From: Medicago truncatula
Taxonomy: Eukaryota > Streptophyta > Magnoliopsida > Fabales > Fabaceae
Reading direction: 5' to 3'
Assembly (NCBI RefSeq): GCF_003473485.1
Contig: NC_053046.1
Span: 14,146,001-14,210,000, forward strand
DNA: 64,000 nt
Of this stretch, positions 50,155-62,000 are shown piece after piece. The notes under the pieces are model-generated. The model was given only the letters and a program-made list of their open reading frames with translations, was not told where the DNA came from and searched no databases. A program made the position numbers and the translations under genes. Within the stretch, counting starts at the first letter, position 1, and every line of letters starts with the position of its first letter.

Positions 50155-50220
50155 GCAAAGAGAAACAAATCAGGTGAAGAGAAGTTTGTTCTGAAGTTGA
50201 TAGAGGAAAGATTCATCAAG
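50155..50220 (+). CDS. exon-like segment, possible later exon of copy 1
   Basis: Between an acceptor (GATGCAG) and donor (AAG|GTTGTG) the sequence reads AKRNKSGEEKFVLKLIEERF then IK, 22 codons in phase 0. It is conserved in the duplicate (57179-57230), though there it has one extra A and lacks 15 bases near its end. Conservation and splice signals suggest an exon of the unknown gene or of a neighbouring lost gene. Confidence 0.4.
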
Positions 50221-51306
50221 GTTGTGTCTTTCATAACTGTTGATTGGATTTGAGTTCTATTTTACTATTGAGTTATTTTGTAACTAATACAATGTGGTAC
50301 TTAACTTGAATGTCTTATGTGGTAGTTTATTTTAGGCTTTAATATGCAAAATGTCTTACAAATGGACATATTACATAATCAAGAGAAAGAAGAGAATTGT
50401 GCTAAGGATAAGTCTTTACTTGTTGCCCAAGCTACTTAGCTTTAGTTTTACTTAGCTACTCTTTAGTGTTCCTTGTTTCCTAATAAAACATTAGCTTGGT
50501 CTCTCAATAGAATTTTTGCTGAAGTGGACATAGTTTGACGGGGTGACTTGCATGGCTAGACTTTTTTATTTTTTATTTTTTTTTATTTTTTATCTTTCTT
50601 TACTCAACATTCTCCAATATTGTTCAAATATTAAGGTTAGACCTAAATTGCATTTTTTATCTTCTAAGATTTTCAATTGTGCAATTTTAGTCGCCTATTT
50701 TTATTTAGGGATTTTAGCCTCACATTTACTCCCTTCCTAATTTTGTAATCCACATATATTTTTCTCCAATTTTACGTTTAGGTGACAATTTTCAGCCCCC
50801 ATTATCCCAAATTCATTAATAAAAGGAAAATCTTAATAAAAAATCGTTTTGTTAGCAACAAATTTCCATAGCCATAGGTAATAAACATTGGGATTATGTG
50901 AAATGAAGCACCCGGAACAGAGTAAGGAGTTTTTAATAAACTTTTTTTTTGCGGTTTAAAATATTGGAAGAAAATGGAAGAGGTTGAATCATTCTATTGA
51001 GTTAAGATCAACAACACAATTGAGATTGAACACCATATCTTCACCCAAAATTTAAGACATTAAGTTATGGGTCATTCTCATTTATATGTTGATCAACATA
51101 ACTCTTTCATCCAATTCACATACCACAACAATCTCTACACAAAAGTACTCTGACCTATATAGTGTGAATTTAGGAATTTATTTCCTTCATATTTTTTTGT
51201 TTCTCCATCTGATATGCAATTTTTTGTCATTCTTTGCGATTTTCATCAAAATGTAGTGTGTATCCCTCATGCCAATTTCTGACCTTATTTTTATGAAATG
51301 TTGCAG

Positions 51307-51360
51307 ATGAAGAATTTTAAGAATGCCTTAGCAACTTGTGGGTATGAAAGTTTACTTTAG
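51307..51360 (+). CDS. exon-like segment, possible terminal exon of copy 1
   Basis: After TTGCAG the frame reads MKNFKNALATCGYESLL and stops. It would follow 50155-50220 in phase 0. There is no counterpart in copy 2, whose alignment ends before this point. Confidence 0.3.
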   Translation: MKNFKNALATCGYESLL

Positions 51361-51849
51361 AATCGCCGGATAGCTTAAATGAACAAGAATTAGAAGATTA
51401 TTTGTCAAATTGTGAGATACTAATTAATTCCGTTGAGGGGGAAATAGGAGACTGGTTGTAGAATGTAATTACTTTTTTTGTTTTGTTAGGAGCATGTATA
51501 TCAATAGTTCAAACTTCAAACAAGCCAGACATTTTGTATAGGGCTGCTGCAATAGTTCTAAAGCAATTTTAGATTTAAGTTTCAATCTGCAAATGAACAC
51601 ACTATAATTCGTGTAGTTGTGATGCAACACTTATGAGCGACATGCAAAGTCAAAAATTGGTACCAAGTTGATTTGGTTTCCATTTTCACATTTGTATTGA
51701 TCAAGCTGTTTAACTTTTTAACTCGATGAATATGAAATTTGAACACATTTATAAAGGATAATTCACAATGTTATATCAAATAAATGTGCTAATGTTAGCT
51801 ACGGGTCTATGAAAAATCAAGTCAATCGCAATAAAATACATGGTATTCA

Positions 51850-52280
51850 AATGGAAAGAAAAGCACCAAAGATCGTCTCCTCTTTGCAGATGATAATCTC
51901 CTGTTTGCTAGATCAAATCCTAATGAGGCAGCCGCAATCATGAAAGTGCTGGAATCCTATCAGGCCTCCTCGGGTCAGGTGGTTAGTCCGGACAAATTTG
52001 AAGGGTTATATAGTCGAAGTGTACCTAATTATTATGAATATATGACCTGTCAACAGATAAACATAATGGCCGTGACATCTCTTTGTAGACATATGAGTCC
52101 ATTGCTTGTTTTTAGAAGATCTAAGAAAGATTTCTTTTCAATTTCTCAAAGAAAGAGTCTGGAAAGTGAAATGGTGGAAAAAAAATTCCTATCATAGGTG
52201 GACAAGGCAGCACTGATTAAATTAGTTGCACGAGCTATCCCAAATTACATTATAAGCTGCTACAAATTACCATAAGATTG
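51850..52280 (+). pseudogene. LINE reverse transcriptase fragment
   Basis: SSLLFADDNLLFARSNPNEA contains the FADD form of the polymerase catalytic box (51883-51894), followed by VLESYQASSGQVVSPDKFEG and, after frame changes and stops, KAALIKLVARAIPNYIISCY. This is the order found in plant LINE polymerases. The rest of the element is missing. Confidence 0.85.
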
Positions 52281-52714
52281 TTGCAAGGTTAATGTTATGT
52301 CACTAAGGTGTAATACTCAATGTAGGATAATGTGTAATACTCAATGTACATGTATTATAAAACTTATACCATTAAAGTAATATCTCAATGTAGTTAAATT
52401 CACTTTTATAAAGATGTATCTAAACACAAACTACTTTTAGTCATAATCTCTTTTAATCAAAATTAATTCTAGAGTCAATTATATCAAAATCAATTTTCCC
52501 CACTACACACGTCTAAACACTTCCCGATACATTTTTACCTGTGATATCTAGAAGCATACAATATTAGTTTCTACGCTGAAGCTAACACTAACCTGGTTTT
52601 TTTCAATGATTTATATCAAACTCCCGTTTTGAAAAACACACACTAGATATGTTTGATAATTCAAACATGTTGATTTAATACATTGTTTTTAATAATTTGG
52701 CAACTGAAGTTAAT
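52281..52714. other. intergenic stretch between the duplicates
   Basis: AT-rich with two GTAATACTCAATGTA phrases (52.31-52.34 kb) and 'caaaattaattctagagtcaatt' repeat debris similar to the window end. No gene is supported. Confidence 0.4.
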
Positions 52715-52826
52715 CAAATGTGAACCAATCCAGAGTAAAATGTTTTATATCAGAATTTGAAAAATCTACCACCCCCACACCCACTCACTCAGCTAAACAA
52801 ACAGCATAGCATACAGTGAGTACAGG

Positions 52827-55185
52827 ATGCGTAGCTCCGACTCCGACACCGACCTCGGGTGGCCCGGCCTTAAACTCTCCCGCCCTCTCACCGACTCTGT
52901 CGCCGACACCGACGATATAGCTCAGTCGCTCTTCCGCTTTCTCGCCAACTACATTGCAACTAAAACCACTTCCCTCTCTCAAGTCGAGATAGCTCGCCTC
53001 TCTACCTCCGAGATAACTCGCCTCATCTCTAACCTCTCCGAAACCGATATCAACCGCCTCTTCAATGCCGGCATTTCTGAATTTGTCGACGGTATCTTCG
53101 AACCATTTCTTCCTTTCTTCAAAATGTTTTTCGCCGGATATATATTCCTTTCTTCATCCATTTTACTTGCAAATATATATTCCTTTTTTCAGATTCATCG
53201 AATAATTCATGTATCTCGTTTATAATATAGACCGGATACACCAGAGGATGTTATTGCTCATCTCTTTCTTTTTCCAGGTTGCTTTGGCCTCATACTCTTA
53301 AAGAACGCCATCCTAATTTACCAGGTATTAGCGTGGAACAATTTTCCTTTTAATTCAATTCCTTTGTCTCTCATAACTTCCATTAACATGGATTATTATT
53401 ATAATTTTGATCACGAACGCTGTTATTTATTTATTGTTTTGATCGTAGCGATGGAACAACGAATTGCCATCTTCTGGATGTGCTATTCCTCGACATGCTA
53501 TCACGCCCACAACCGATGCTGCTGCTCAGGTAACTAACAAACTGCTTGCTTGTTGATGCTCAGAGCTAGTCTTTAGGCGCACACATAGAGACAACTTTCG
53601 TAAGCATTTAGCCGATAAGTGTCTCTTTGTGTGTGTGTGTGCGCGAGTCTAAACACTATACATTTGGTCTTAGTGACCTTACAAGACTAGCTCGTTAGCT
53701 CATTACTTGCCAACCCGTGTTTGGTTGTGCCAATTCGTATAATAATACTAAAAAACCTAGTTTAGTCACAAGTTTTTTCCTGCTCATTGTGCCTGACTCT
53801 TCGACTCCAGCCATCCCCTTGTATGCAACAAACTTGAAATATATTTTAAGTCAACTGTGGAAACAACATTGTTTCAGAAAACTAAGTGATAACGAGGTGG
53901 TATAAGCATTTGTAATTAAAACTGAAAACAAGAAGCAGAAACCAAACAGGCCCTTAAATCCGACTTTTAACTAACAATGCCCAACACCTTTGATGTTATC
54001 TCTTGTATTTTCCTTTTTAGATAATGGTCTGCTGTTGATTAATAAATATTCATTAGGAGCGACTGGAACCTTCAACGACGTCCAGATTTTTGTCTAGATC
54101 TTATACAACAGATGTGAAGGTGTTGTACTTCTATCTCATACTTTGTTCTCTATTTTTTTTCTAACGGACAACAAGTTTGGTTGTCATCATATGTTAATAT
54201 GGACTTAAGACAATACTTATCTCTATATGCTACGGTGTCCTTCTTTCCTAATTTGTAATTTGAAATTTAACAAATATTGTACGCTAAGCGATATTCTTTT
54301 CAATTCAGGGTCTTAAAGTCATTGGAGAAATCTACAGTCGAGGAACCAACAGGAGCTTTAGACAGGTCAGCCTTCAGATTCTATCATATCAAATGCTATG
54401 ATAAACCTGAGCAAAAGCTATGCGGCCCATGCGTGGTTGAACCAACATGAGCTTGATTTTGGTTCTTTGATTCTATCATATGAAGCAACCAATCGAAGCA
54501 CTTGGATTAGCTGACCTGTATCCTTCAAACCATTTACAATACCTATCCATAAGGCATAAATTCATGTCCAAAACCACATCCTCGACCAATTTTCCATCCA
54601 TCGACCTTGCAAACTTGCTGATCTTCCACTGGTCACTTGCGAACATTCTAATCAAAGACCCCTTGTTGTCATGAAAACACCTTAAAGTGAAGTATGATGT
54701 TGCAAAGGGAGTTAAGCCTGGTTTCACCAAATCTTTTCCTTTTGTGAAGTGTCGCAGGAGAGAAATGAGTAAAGTTTTAGTAGAACAAATATAGTTTGTA
54801 ATTCTTCTACCTTTTGGATCTAGTTTTTTCCATTGGATCTGCCAATCATACAAATTAACCTTCACTTTATGTCACTCAATAGACTGGTGTACTGAGTAAC
54901 CCTTTGAATTTTGTTTTGTCCAATGGATCTGCAACCTGCAGGAAGTAGAGCAGGATCAGGAAGGCACATCTAGAGCTAATGTTCCAAGCACTGGATCCAC
55001 TGGTATTTCCACATCCTGTTTTTAATTGATTTTCTTTGTGGAGTTGAGGTGCAGATTTGGATCCCTTTGAGGAAGAAAATTTGCAAAAGGGAAGTGTTCC
55101 AATTACTTGTTTTTCGACTCCTGAAATGATAGAAAATGGCAATATAAACATTTATCCTGTTTTAATATTGCTCTGTTATACTTGA
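52827..55185 (+). CDS. unknown protein, duplicate copy 2 (splice donor damaged)
   Basis: Segments 52827-53136, 53278-53324, 53449-53529, 54057-54119, 54309-54365, 54942-55002 and 55055-55185 total 750 bases and stay in frame, giving 249 aa if joined. Exon 1 encodes MRSSDSDTDLGWPGLKLSRP, LFRFLANYIATKTTSLSQVE and ETDINRLFNAGISEFVDGIF; exon 2 is hydrophobic (GCFGLILLKNAILIYQ); later exons encode RWNNELPSSGCAIPRHAITP, ERLEPSTTSRFLSRSYTTDV, GLKVIGEIYSRGTNRSFRQ, EVEQDQEGTS and DLDPFEEENLQKGSVPITCF. The exon-1 donor, GT in copy 1, reads GA here (53137-53138), so intron 1 may be retained and the protein stop after 132 aa. The family is not recognised. A TPSTTS-like Ser/Thr-rich tail and one possible helix suggest a small membrane-linked protein (inference). 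Confidence 0.55.
54400..54880 (-). pseudogene. hAT-like (DUF659) transposase fragment in copy 2
   Basis: The minus strand has a 129-codon open frame reading WKKLDPKGRRITNYICSTKT, LLISLLRHFTKGKDLVKPGL, TPFATSYFTLRCFHDNKGSL and IRMFASDQWKISKFARSMDG. This matches the well-known plant hAT-like pattern (fiys...lr.fT.gr.LvRpa.TRFAT.yLtL..l...k..Lr.mf.s..w). It lacks the BED finger and catalytic residues, and it sits antisense in an intron of the unknown gene. Confidence 0.8.
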
Positions 55186-57178
55186 CAAGTCTTTTACTGG
55201 TTCATGTTTCTAACTGGAGTTGATTATCAATCTTGAACAAATAACTAAACTGATGATGATGTTGTTTATGTTGTTGTTGGCGTTAATGTTGTTGTTGTTT
55301 GGTTCAGCCTTCACTATACAATATGCATAAAGATGAAAATGAATAAGTTTGATGCTATGAATCTTTTGTAGCCTGCTTCATGTTGTTACTATGTTATAAT
55401 TAGGTATCTATTTTTGTTGTGTGAAGAAGAGAGTGTGTGTCTAATAGAAATGAATGAACGAAAAAAAGGTTCAAAACTTGTAGTATTTATATTCAGAGGT
55501 GAAGAGAAAATATCATCATATTATGAGAGAAAATGGGAAACCGCAACAAAACTAAGAACAAGGAATATGGTTGACGCTTTTGACAGTTCATGATGTGTTG
55601 ATTAGGCAGTGGAAATAAATGTAATTTTGAAATGGAATTTGGTTCATTCCTTAGCTTATTTGTTAACTTAAACAAGTGTTTGTACCATGATGATTCAAAC
55701 AACTGTCAGATTATGGGAAGATTATATCTAAAAACATTTTTTATGCTGCATAATATTTATCGTGGCCAATGAAATCAACTCTAATGCATTGTTAATAATG
55801 TGCTTTGTCAATTTTCTCAAATAGCCTAGAAGAATTTAGATGCTATTTACGTCCTCTATCCGTAGTGGAGTTTCTTTTCATTTATATTTTCCCTGTATAG
55901 TTTAAGAAATGGTAACACACATAATTTGTTTTTTCTCCATAAGCTTGTTGTGATGTTGAATCAGTTCAAACACCATTTTCTATCCTATGTAATCATGTTT
56001 ATATCTTGTTGATCATTGCTTTTTGAATTAAGATTTAAGAAATAAAATAGCCATCGATAATTGGAAGGTAATAGAAATATAGTGTGACTGTTTAATATAA
56101 ACCAGAGTGATCCTGGCATAAGGTTAAGGTAAAGATCTTCCTAATCATTTGGAAAAGTTAGGACAAACTATCTTTGATATTTCTCATATGACATATAATG
56201 AAGAGCTGCATAAGGAATAATCTTTGGCATACTTGCTCTATTTCTACATGTAGTTGTTTATCTTTAATGTTGTCTCCAATAACTTCTCTTCCAATATATT
56301 TATTTATGCTAAATTTGAAAATGTCTACTGTAGTTGATGATCCCGAGAGTCTTCCATGAATGAGAGTCTTTCTCCTTGCTGGCAAATAGTCCATGTAAGT
56401 TATGTCGACAAGTTTCTCATTGATAAGGTCTTGTTGCTTGTTTACTTTTTTTTTTTTTTTTGAGGCATTGTTGCTTATTTACTTTTTTTTCATCTTCTTT
56501 CCCGCTAGCTTCATAATTTTCTATTGCCATTTACTTGAGGTTGAGATACATGATGCTCTTTGGTTTTCAGATTCTGTCCATGAAGCATATGAATCATATA
56601 TAAAGTGAAAAAGAAAATATATACATTAAAGGTTTCATTTGTTCTGACAACTAAATAACCAATAATATGTTTAGTTATATATATCACAGTTGATTCTATA
56701 CTATGTGCAGGGTTTTCTGGGTTTATCTCTTTTGCCTTTTGTTATTATATGAGCTTCTAATTATATTCTTTGACTTAGTAGAAACCATTGCTCCATACTT
56801 TCATTCTTCTTTGTTGGGTGCCTGAAACTGGTGTTGGATTGTGAGACTTTTCTGGTTTCAAATTTCAAGCTAGAGTGGTTCTCTTCCCTGATTGAATTTT
56901 GCAAACCCCTTCAGACTAGGAATTTATTTTAGTTCACGCAGAAATGTCTATGATGAACTTTTGGTACTTAATCATTTTATCTTTTAACGAATGTTTGTCC
57001 TATTCTGTGTATGCTACTTTGATCTTGCTCCTTGTTATTGCGTTAAATTAGTATGGAAAGTGGTTCCATTACCAAAGTAAAATTTTCACATTGATTAGTT
57101 TTTTTGTTTATTTTTGCATAAGTGTATATAGTATATTTGAGTATAAAATGATATAGTTGTTTTCCTCCCATGATGCAG

Positions 57179-57230
57179 GAAAAGAGAAACAAATTAGGTG
57201 AAGAGAAGTTTGTTCTGAAGTTGATAAAGG
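57179..57230 (+). pseudogene. exon-like segment of copy 2, frameshifted
   Basis: Counterpart of 50155-50220. After the same GATGCAG acceptor there is one additional A, which moves the frame so that phase 0 meets a TGA within eight codons, and 15 bases near the end are missing. The donor GTTGTG is retained. Confidence 0.4.
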
Positions 57231-57665
57231 TTGTGAGTTTCATAACTGTTGATTGGATTTCAGTTCTATTTTACTATTGAGTTATTTTGTAATTAATAGA
57301 CTATCTGGTACTTAACTTGAATGTCTTATGTGGTAGTTTATTTTAGGCTTAGGCTTAAATATGCAAAATGTCATGCAAATAGGGGTGACTTTGATTTTAG
57401 TTTTTGGAAAGAAGTATTTAACTCTTCTAGAGAGATTAAAACACGTTTAATTTGGTCTCAACATAATTGCATGACTAGACTATTTTTTATGTTTTACTCA
57501 ACATTCTCTACTATTGTGTTCAAATATTAATGTTAGACTTAATTGTGTTTTTGGTCCCCCAAATTTTTAACTATATATGATTTGGGTTTCCTGATTACTT
57601 TTGAGCGATTTTAGCCCTGCATTTACCCCCTTTTGATTTTGTAATCCACACCTATTTTTCTCCAA

Positions 57666-59044
57666 GAAAAATCTATTGAGTTGAAAGAATGATATATTTG
57701 CTTATAATTGATTAAATCAAGTTGAATTAAGATCAAGTCAATTGAATCAAACAATGATCAACTCAACATTCAACCTAGTTTTTAATCAATTGCAAGAAAG
57801 GTAAACAAGATGAATTAAATTGGAATTACTGAAATGAAATGTAAAGAGATTAATTAATATACAAAAAAGATGATACCAATGTTTATACTCATTCAGTCAC
57901 ATATCCTTCCTTGTGACTACTAGAGTCTTTAATCACGAAGTAGAAATTATAGTATCCTTTGGAGAAGCAATTACAACCATAGAACCCTAATTTCAACAAC
58001 TCAAACTGCTATCAGTTAACATTCTAAGGATAACCTCGCCTTAAACTACGTTTTGAGTTTTATTTAAATTTTTTGAGAAATAAAATGTATAATTTTCAAT
58101 AAAAAATTATATCTTTATATTGAAAATAGCTTAGTATGTTGATTTTGCTATAATCATAAGTGAATTAATTCTAAATAAAAGTGAATTGAAGGTAGAACTA
58201 TTTGTGTTTGGATACATAAATGAGTTGAACAATAATTTATGCGTAAAACCAAATTTTAAAATCAAAAGTTATAGATTCTAACTTTAAATAAAATCAATTT
58301 CGGATACAAAATCAATTATAATTGAAAGCAATCAAATATATCAAAATTAATTCAACTCGTTAAATATCAATTTTAATATCTTAATTTTTTTTTCCTTTTT
58401 TAGTAAAGTTAAGTTAAACTTTACATACACTAAATTAATTTATTAAAAGTACTTGAAGCCGAGTCACATGGCATTATTACACAATATTCCACTTCTTACG
58501 GGTTATGTCTGTCTACTTAGGTGTTGGTTGCTGATTAGCAAAAACAAACAATGTCCGAAACAGTACAATTTCACAAAATGCAGTAGAAAAATAAAAAACT
58601 TTGAAAACAAAAAGAAAAGGAAAAAACAAACTATAACTCCACTTTCTATCTTCACGGAAAAGCGACCCCAATCTTGAGTTGCAACTTCTCTTCATTCAAT
58701 GCGATGAAAATAAACACAATCTATGAATCACGGACATAGAGACATCGACAACACTGATAATTTAAAAAAAAATATATAACTCAATATAATACTAATATGT
58801 TTTGCATCTTATTAGACATTGGACATGCATTTGATTAGAAGCGTTGGTGTTATAAAAGATACAATGATAGTATGATTAAATATATAAATATCTACCTGTA
58901 AAGACGATCAATCATTTTTCACAACACAAACACTTGTTGAGTTCTTCTTTGTTCTTCTTCTGGGAAAGAGAAGAGAAGGATTTGCTGTATGTCAGTGGAA
59001 TACTACAGTACAGTTTTGTACGGTGAGCTTGCTAACCCTTCACA
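57666..59044. other. intergenic stretch and CuAO promoter/5' UTR
   Basis: AT-rich. 58.09-58.35 kb contains 'aagtgaattgaaggtag..tgtttggata' and 'aaaatcaattt' phrases related in inverted orientation to the last 200 bases of the window. No gene is supported; the final 100-200 bases before 59045 should include the amine oxidase transcription start. Confidence 0.4.
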
Positions 59045-62000
59045 ATGGCCACAGCTCAGGAAAAAACGACGCCTGACCCATCTCAGGATCCAACCCGAAA
59101 CACTGATTCTTTCCCTCCAAAAACTACTCCTACTACCAAAGGTTCAACCTTTACTCTCTTAGTAGTTCTCACTTTGGTCTTAATTTGTTCATTTTATTGA
59201 AAAAAGTAGGTTTTTTTATGTGAAATTCTACTACATGTTATTTGGACAAGTTTTGTTTCATTTTTAGAATAGATAATTGGATTAAAGTTACTGCTGAGTT
59301 TGAGTTTATGTATTTATTTGGAGTATTTACTATTTTGGTCTTTTTTCATGTACTAGGTTAGTTTTTCGTTGTACTTTATGAGAATTTGGTTGAATAAGTA
59401 ATGGAATTTTTAGTTGGTAATGTGTAGTTTATGCTGTCCTTTTGTGTGTGTTGTGTCTTTCCTTCAAACTTTGATGTGGGATAGAGAGTAGAGACATGTT
59501 ATGTTCTTTTGGCTTCTTTGAGGCGCGCTTCACAGGCGTTGCTAACATGAATTTGAAGAGCGATTCAGAAGACTAAAACTTAAGTTGTTAGTAATAAGTT
59601 TAAAGCGAACGATTAGCTTAAAATCTCAATCACAATCATTTGGTTTCCTTTTCTGTATTTGTTGACCCTTTATTCCTGTAAGTATGTTTTGTTTCGAAGG
59701 ATTTAATGATTTATGATCCCCTTGGTAGTTGTTCTTCATTCCAATATGTTCTATCAAGTTTTCTGTTTTAATCACTTTCTTTCATAGGTATCCCGGTCAT
59801 GATGAGAGCTCAAACCTGCCATCCTTTAGATCCACTATCTGCTGCTGAAATATCGGTAGCTGTAGCAACTGTTCGGGCAGCCGGGGCGACCCCTGAGGTA
59901 AACTGCTCAAATGACTTTTTCAATGTAGATTAAGCTTAAATATATGACTACTGTTTGGATACATAGCTTAATGAAGTGATTATAGCATAAATGCTTATTA
60001 GCTATTTCTATAACAAAAGATAAAATAAAGTCAAACTGTTTTCATATAAGCTATAAGCTGTTTTCGTAAGCTATCCTGGAGAGCTTTTAGAAGTAAGCTG
60101 AAAACAGCTTATCGACATATCATAAGCTGTTTTCATAAGCTCTCTCAGACAGTCTCAACATTGTATGCAATTTGTTTGTATGTTGATGAGGTTATTCAAA
60201 TATCTTATTTAGGTGAGGGATAGCATGCGCTTTGTCGAAGTAGTCTTGGTGGAACCAGTTAAGCAAGTTGTTGCTTTAGCAGATGCATATTTCTTCCCTC
60301 CTTTCCAGCCATCGTTGCTCCCGAGGACCAAAGGAGGAGGACCTTTGATTCCTACTAAACTTCCCACTAGGAAAGCACGACTAGTTGTTTACAATAAAAA
60401 GTCAAATGAGACAAGCGTATGGATTGTCGAACTTCGAGAAGTTCATGCAGCAACTCGAGGTGGCCCCCACAGGGGCAAAGTCATTTCTTCTCAAGTTGTG
60501 CCAAATGTTCAGCCACCGATGGTAATTACTTACTATTTTATTTTCTTACACCCATTGATCCTTACACCTATTAGTTTCATATCAACATGGGTTTGTGTTA
60601 TTCTCCCTACACTTGCAGGATGCCATGGAGTATGCCGAATGTGAAGCTGTTGTGAAGGACTTCCCTCCATTTCGAGAAGCTATGAAGAGGAGAGGGATTG
60701 AGGATATGGATCTTGTAATGGTAGATGCCTGGTGTGTTGGATATCACAGTGAAGCTGATGCTCCAAACCGCAGGCTTGCTAAACCACTAATATTTTGTAG
60801 AAGTGAAAGCGACTGCCCTATGGAAAATGGCTATGCTCGTCCTGTTGAAGGAATCTATGTACTTGTTGACATGCAAAATATGGTTGTTCTCGAGTTTGAA
60901 GACCGTAAACTAATCCCTCTTCCACCTACTGATCCACTTAGAAATTATACTTCCGGTGAAACACGGGGAGGAGTTGATAGAAGTGATGTGAAACCCTTAC
61001 AGATTATTCAGCCTGAAGGTCCAAGTTTTCGTGTCAATGGTCACTTCATTCAATGGCAGAAGGTGATTGTTTATATCTGTATTTTATCAAAATCTCATTC
61101 AAATGAGATATACTGTAAACGCGTAAAAGTAAGTAAAATGCCTTTTTTTTTGTAGTGGAACTTTCGTATCGGTTTCACTCCTAGAGAAGGTTTAGTTATT
61201 TATTCAGTAGCATATATTGATGGAAGTCGAGGCCGAAGGCCAGTGGCACACAGATTGAGTTTCGTTGAGATGGTGGTCCCGTACGGAGATCCAAATGATC
61301 CTCACTATAGGAAGAATGCATTTGATGCAGGAGAAGATGGCCTTGGTAAAAATGCTCATTCTCTCAAAAAGGTCAAGGCATTTTCTTTTGATCCAGTCTT
61401 AAATTTTTCTCCATTCTCATTTCTCAACGTAGATGAAATTAAATTTATTGTGCAAGATGTCGTCTTTCTTAAATTTTTCTCCATTCTCATTTCTAAGCGT
61501 AGATGAAATTAAATTTATTGTGTAAGATGTCGTTATTGCAGGGTTGTGATTGTTTAGGCTATATCAAGTACTTTGATGCTCACTTCACAAACTTTACTGG
61601 AGGTGTTGAAACAATAGAGAATTGTGTTTGCTTGCATGAAGAGGATCATGGTATTTTGTGGAAGCATCAAGATTGGAGAACTGGTTTGGCTGAAGTTCGA
61701 AGGTCTAGAAGGTTGACAGTGTCTTTTATATGCACCGTAGCTAACTACGAATATGGATTTTTCTGGCACTTTTATCAGGCAAGTTGTATTCTGGATTCAT
61801 CTATCTGATTATGTAGTTAAGTTGTATTATAAATTATATGCTTAATTCCAACAATTTTCAATGTTCAAACTTTAGAAGACTGATTGGTTGTCTTTTTAAT
61901 ACTTTGTTTGTTCTTTCTTTCTTTTAGGATGGGAAAATAGAAGCCGAGGTCAAGCTTACAGGAATTCTCAGCTTAGGAGCATTGCAGCCAGGTGAAACTC

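Larger units (their letters stand above)
44301..50780 (+). repeat. segmental duplication, copy 1
   Basis: Aligns in order with 52715-57665 over gene exons, introns and 3' flank: gtcaaatgttggatatc/gtaaaatgttttatatc upstream, exon 1, exon 2, exon 3, the hAT fragment, exons 6 and 7, the GTT-rich spot, and the 'tactcaacattctc..aatccaca' tail. Copy 1 is longer because of a MULE, a MITE, a SINE and a block at 48.69-49.01 kb; it lacks about 660 bases present in copy 2. Confidence 0.85.
52715..57665 (+). repeat. segmental duplication, copy 2
   Basis: Counterpart of 44301-50780. It lacks the MULE, MITE and SINE found in copy 1, but shares the reverse-oriented hAT transposase fragment, which was therefore present before duplication. 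It keeps about 660 bases (53.73-54.39 kb, including two exons) that copy 1 has lost. Confidence 0.85.
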
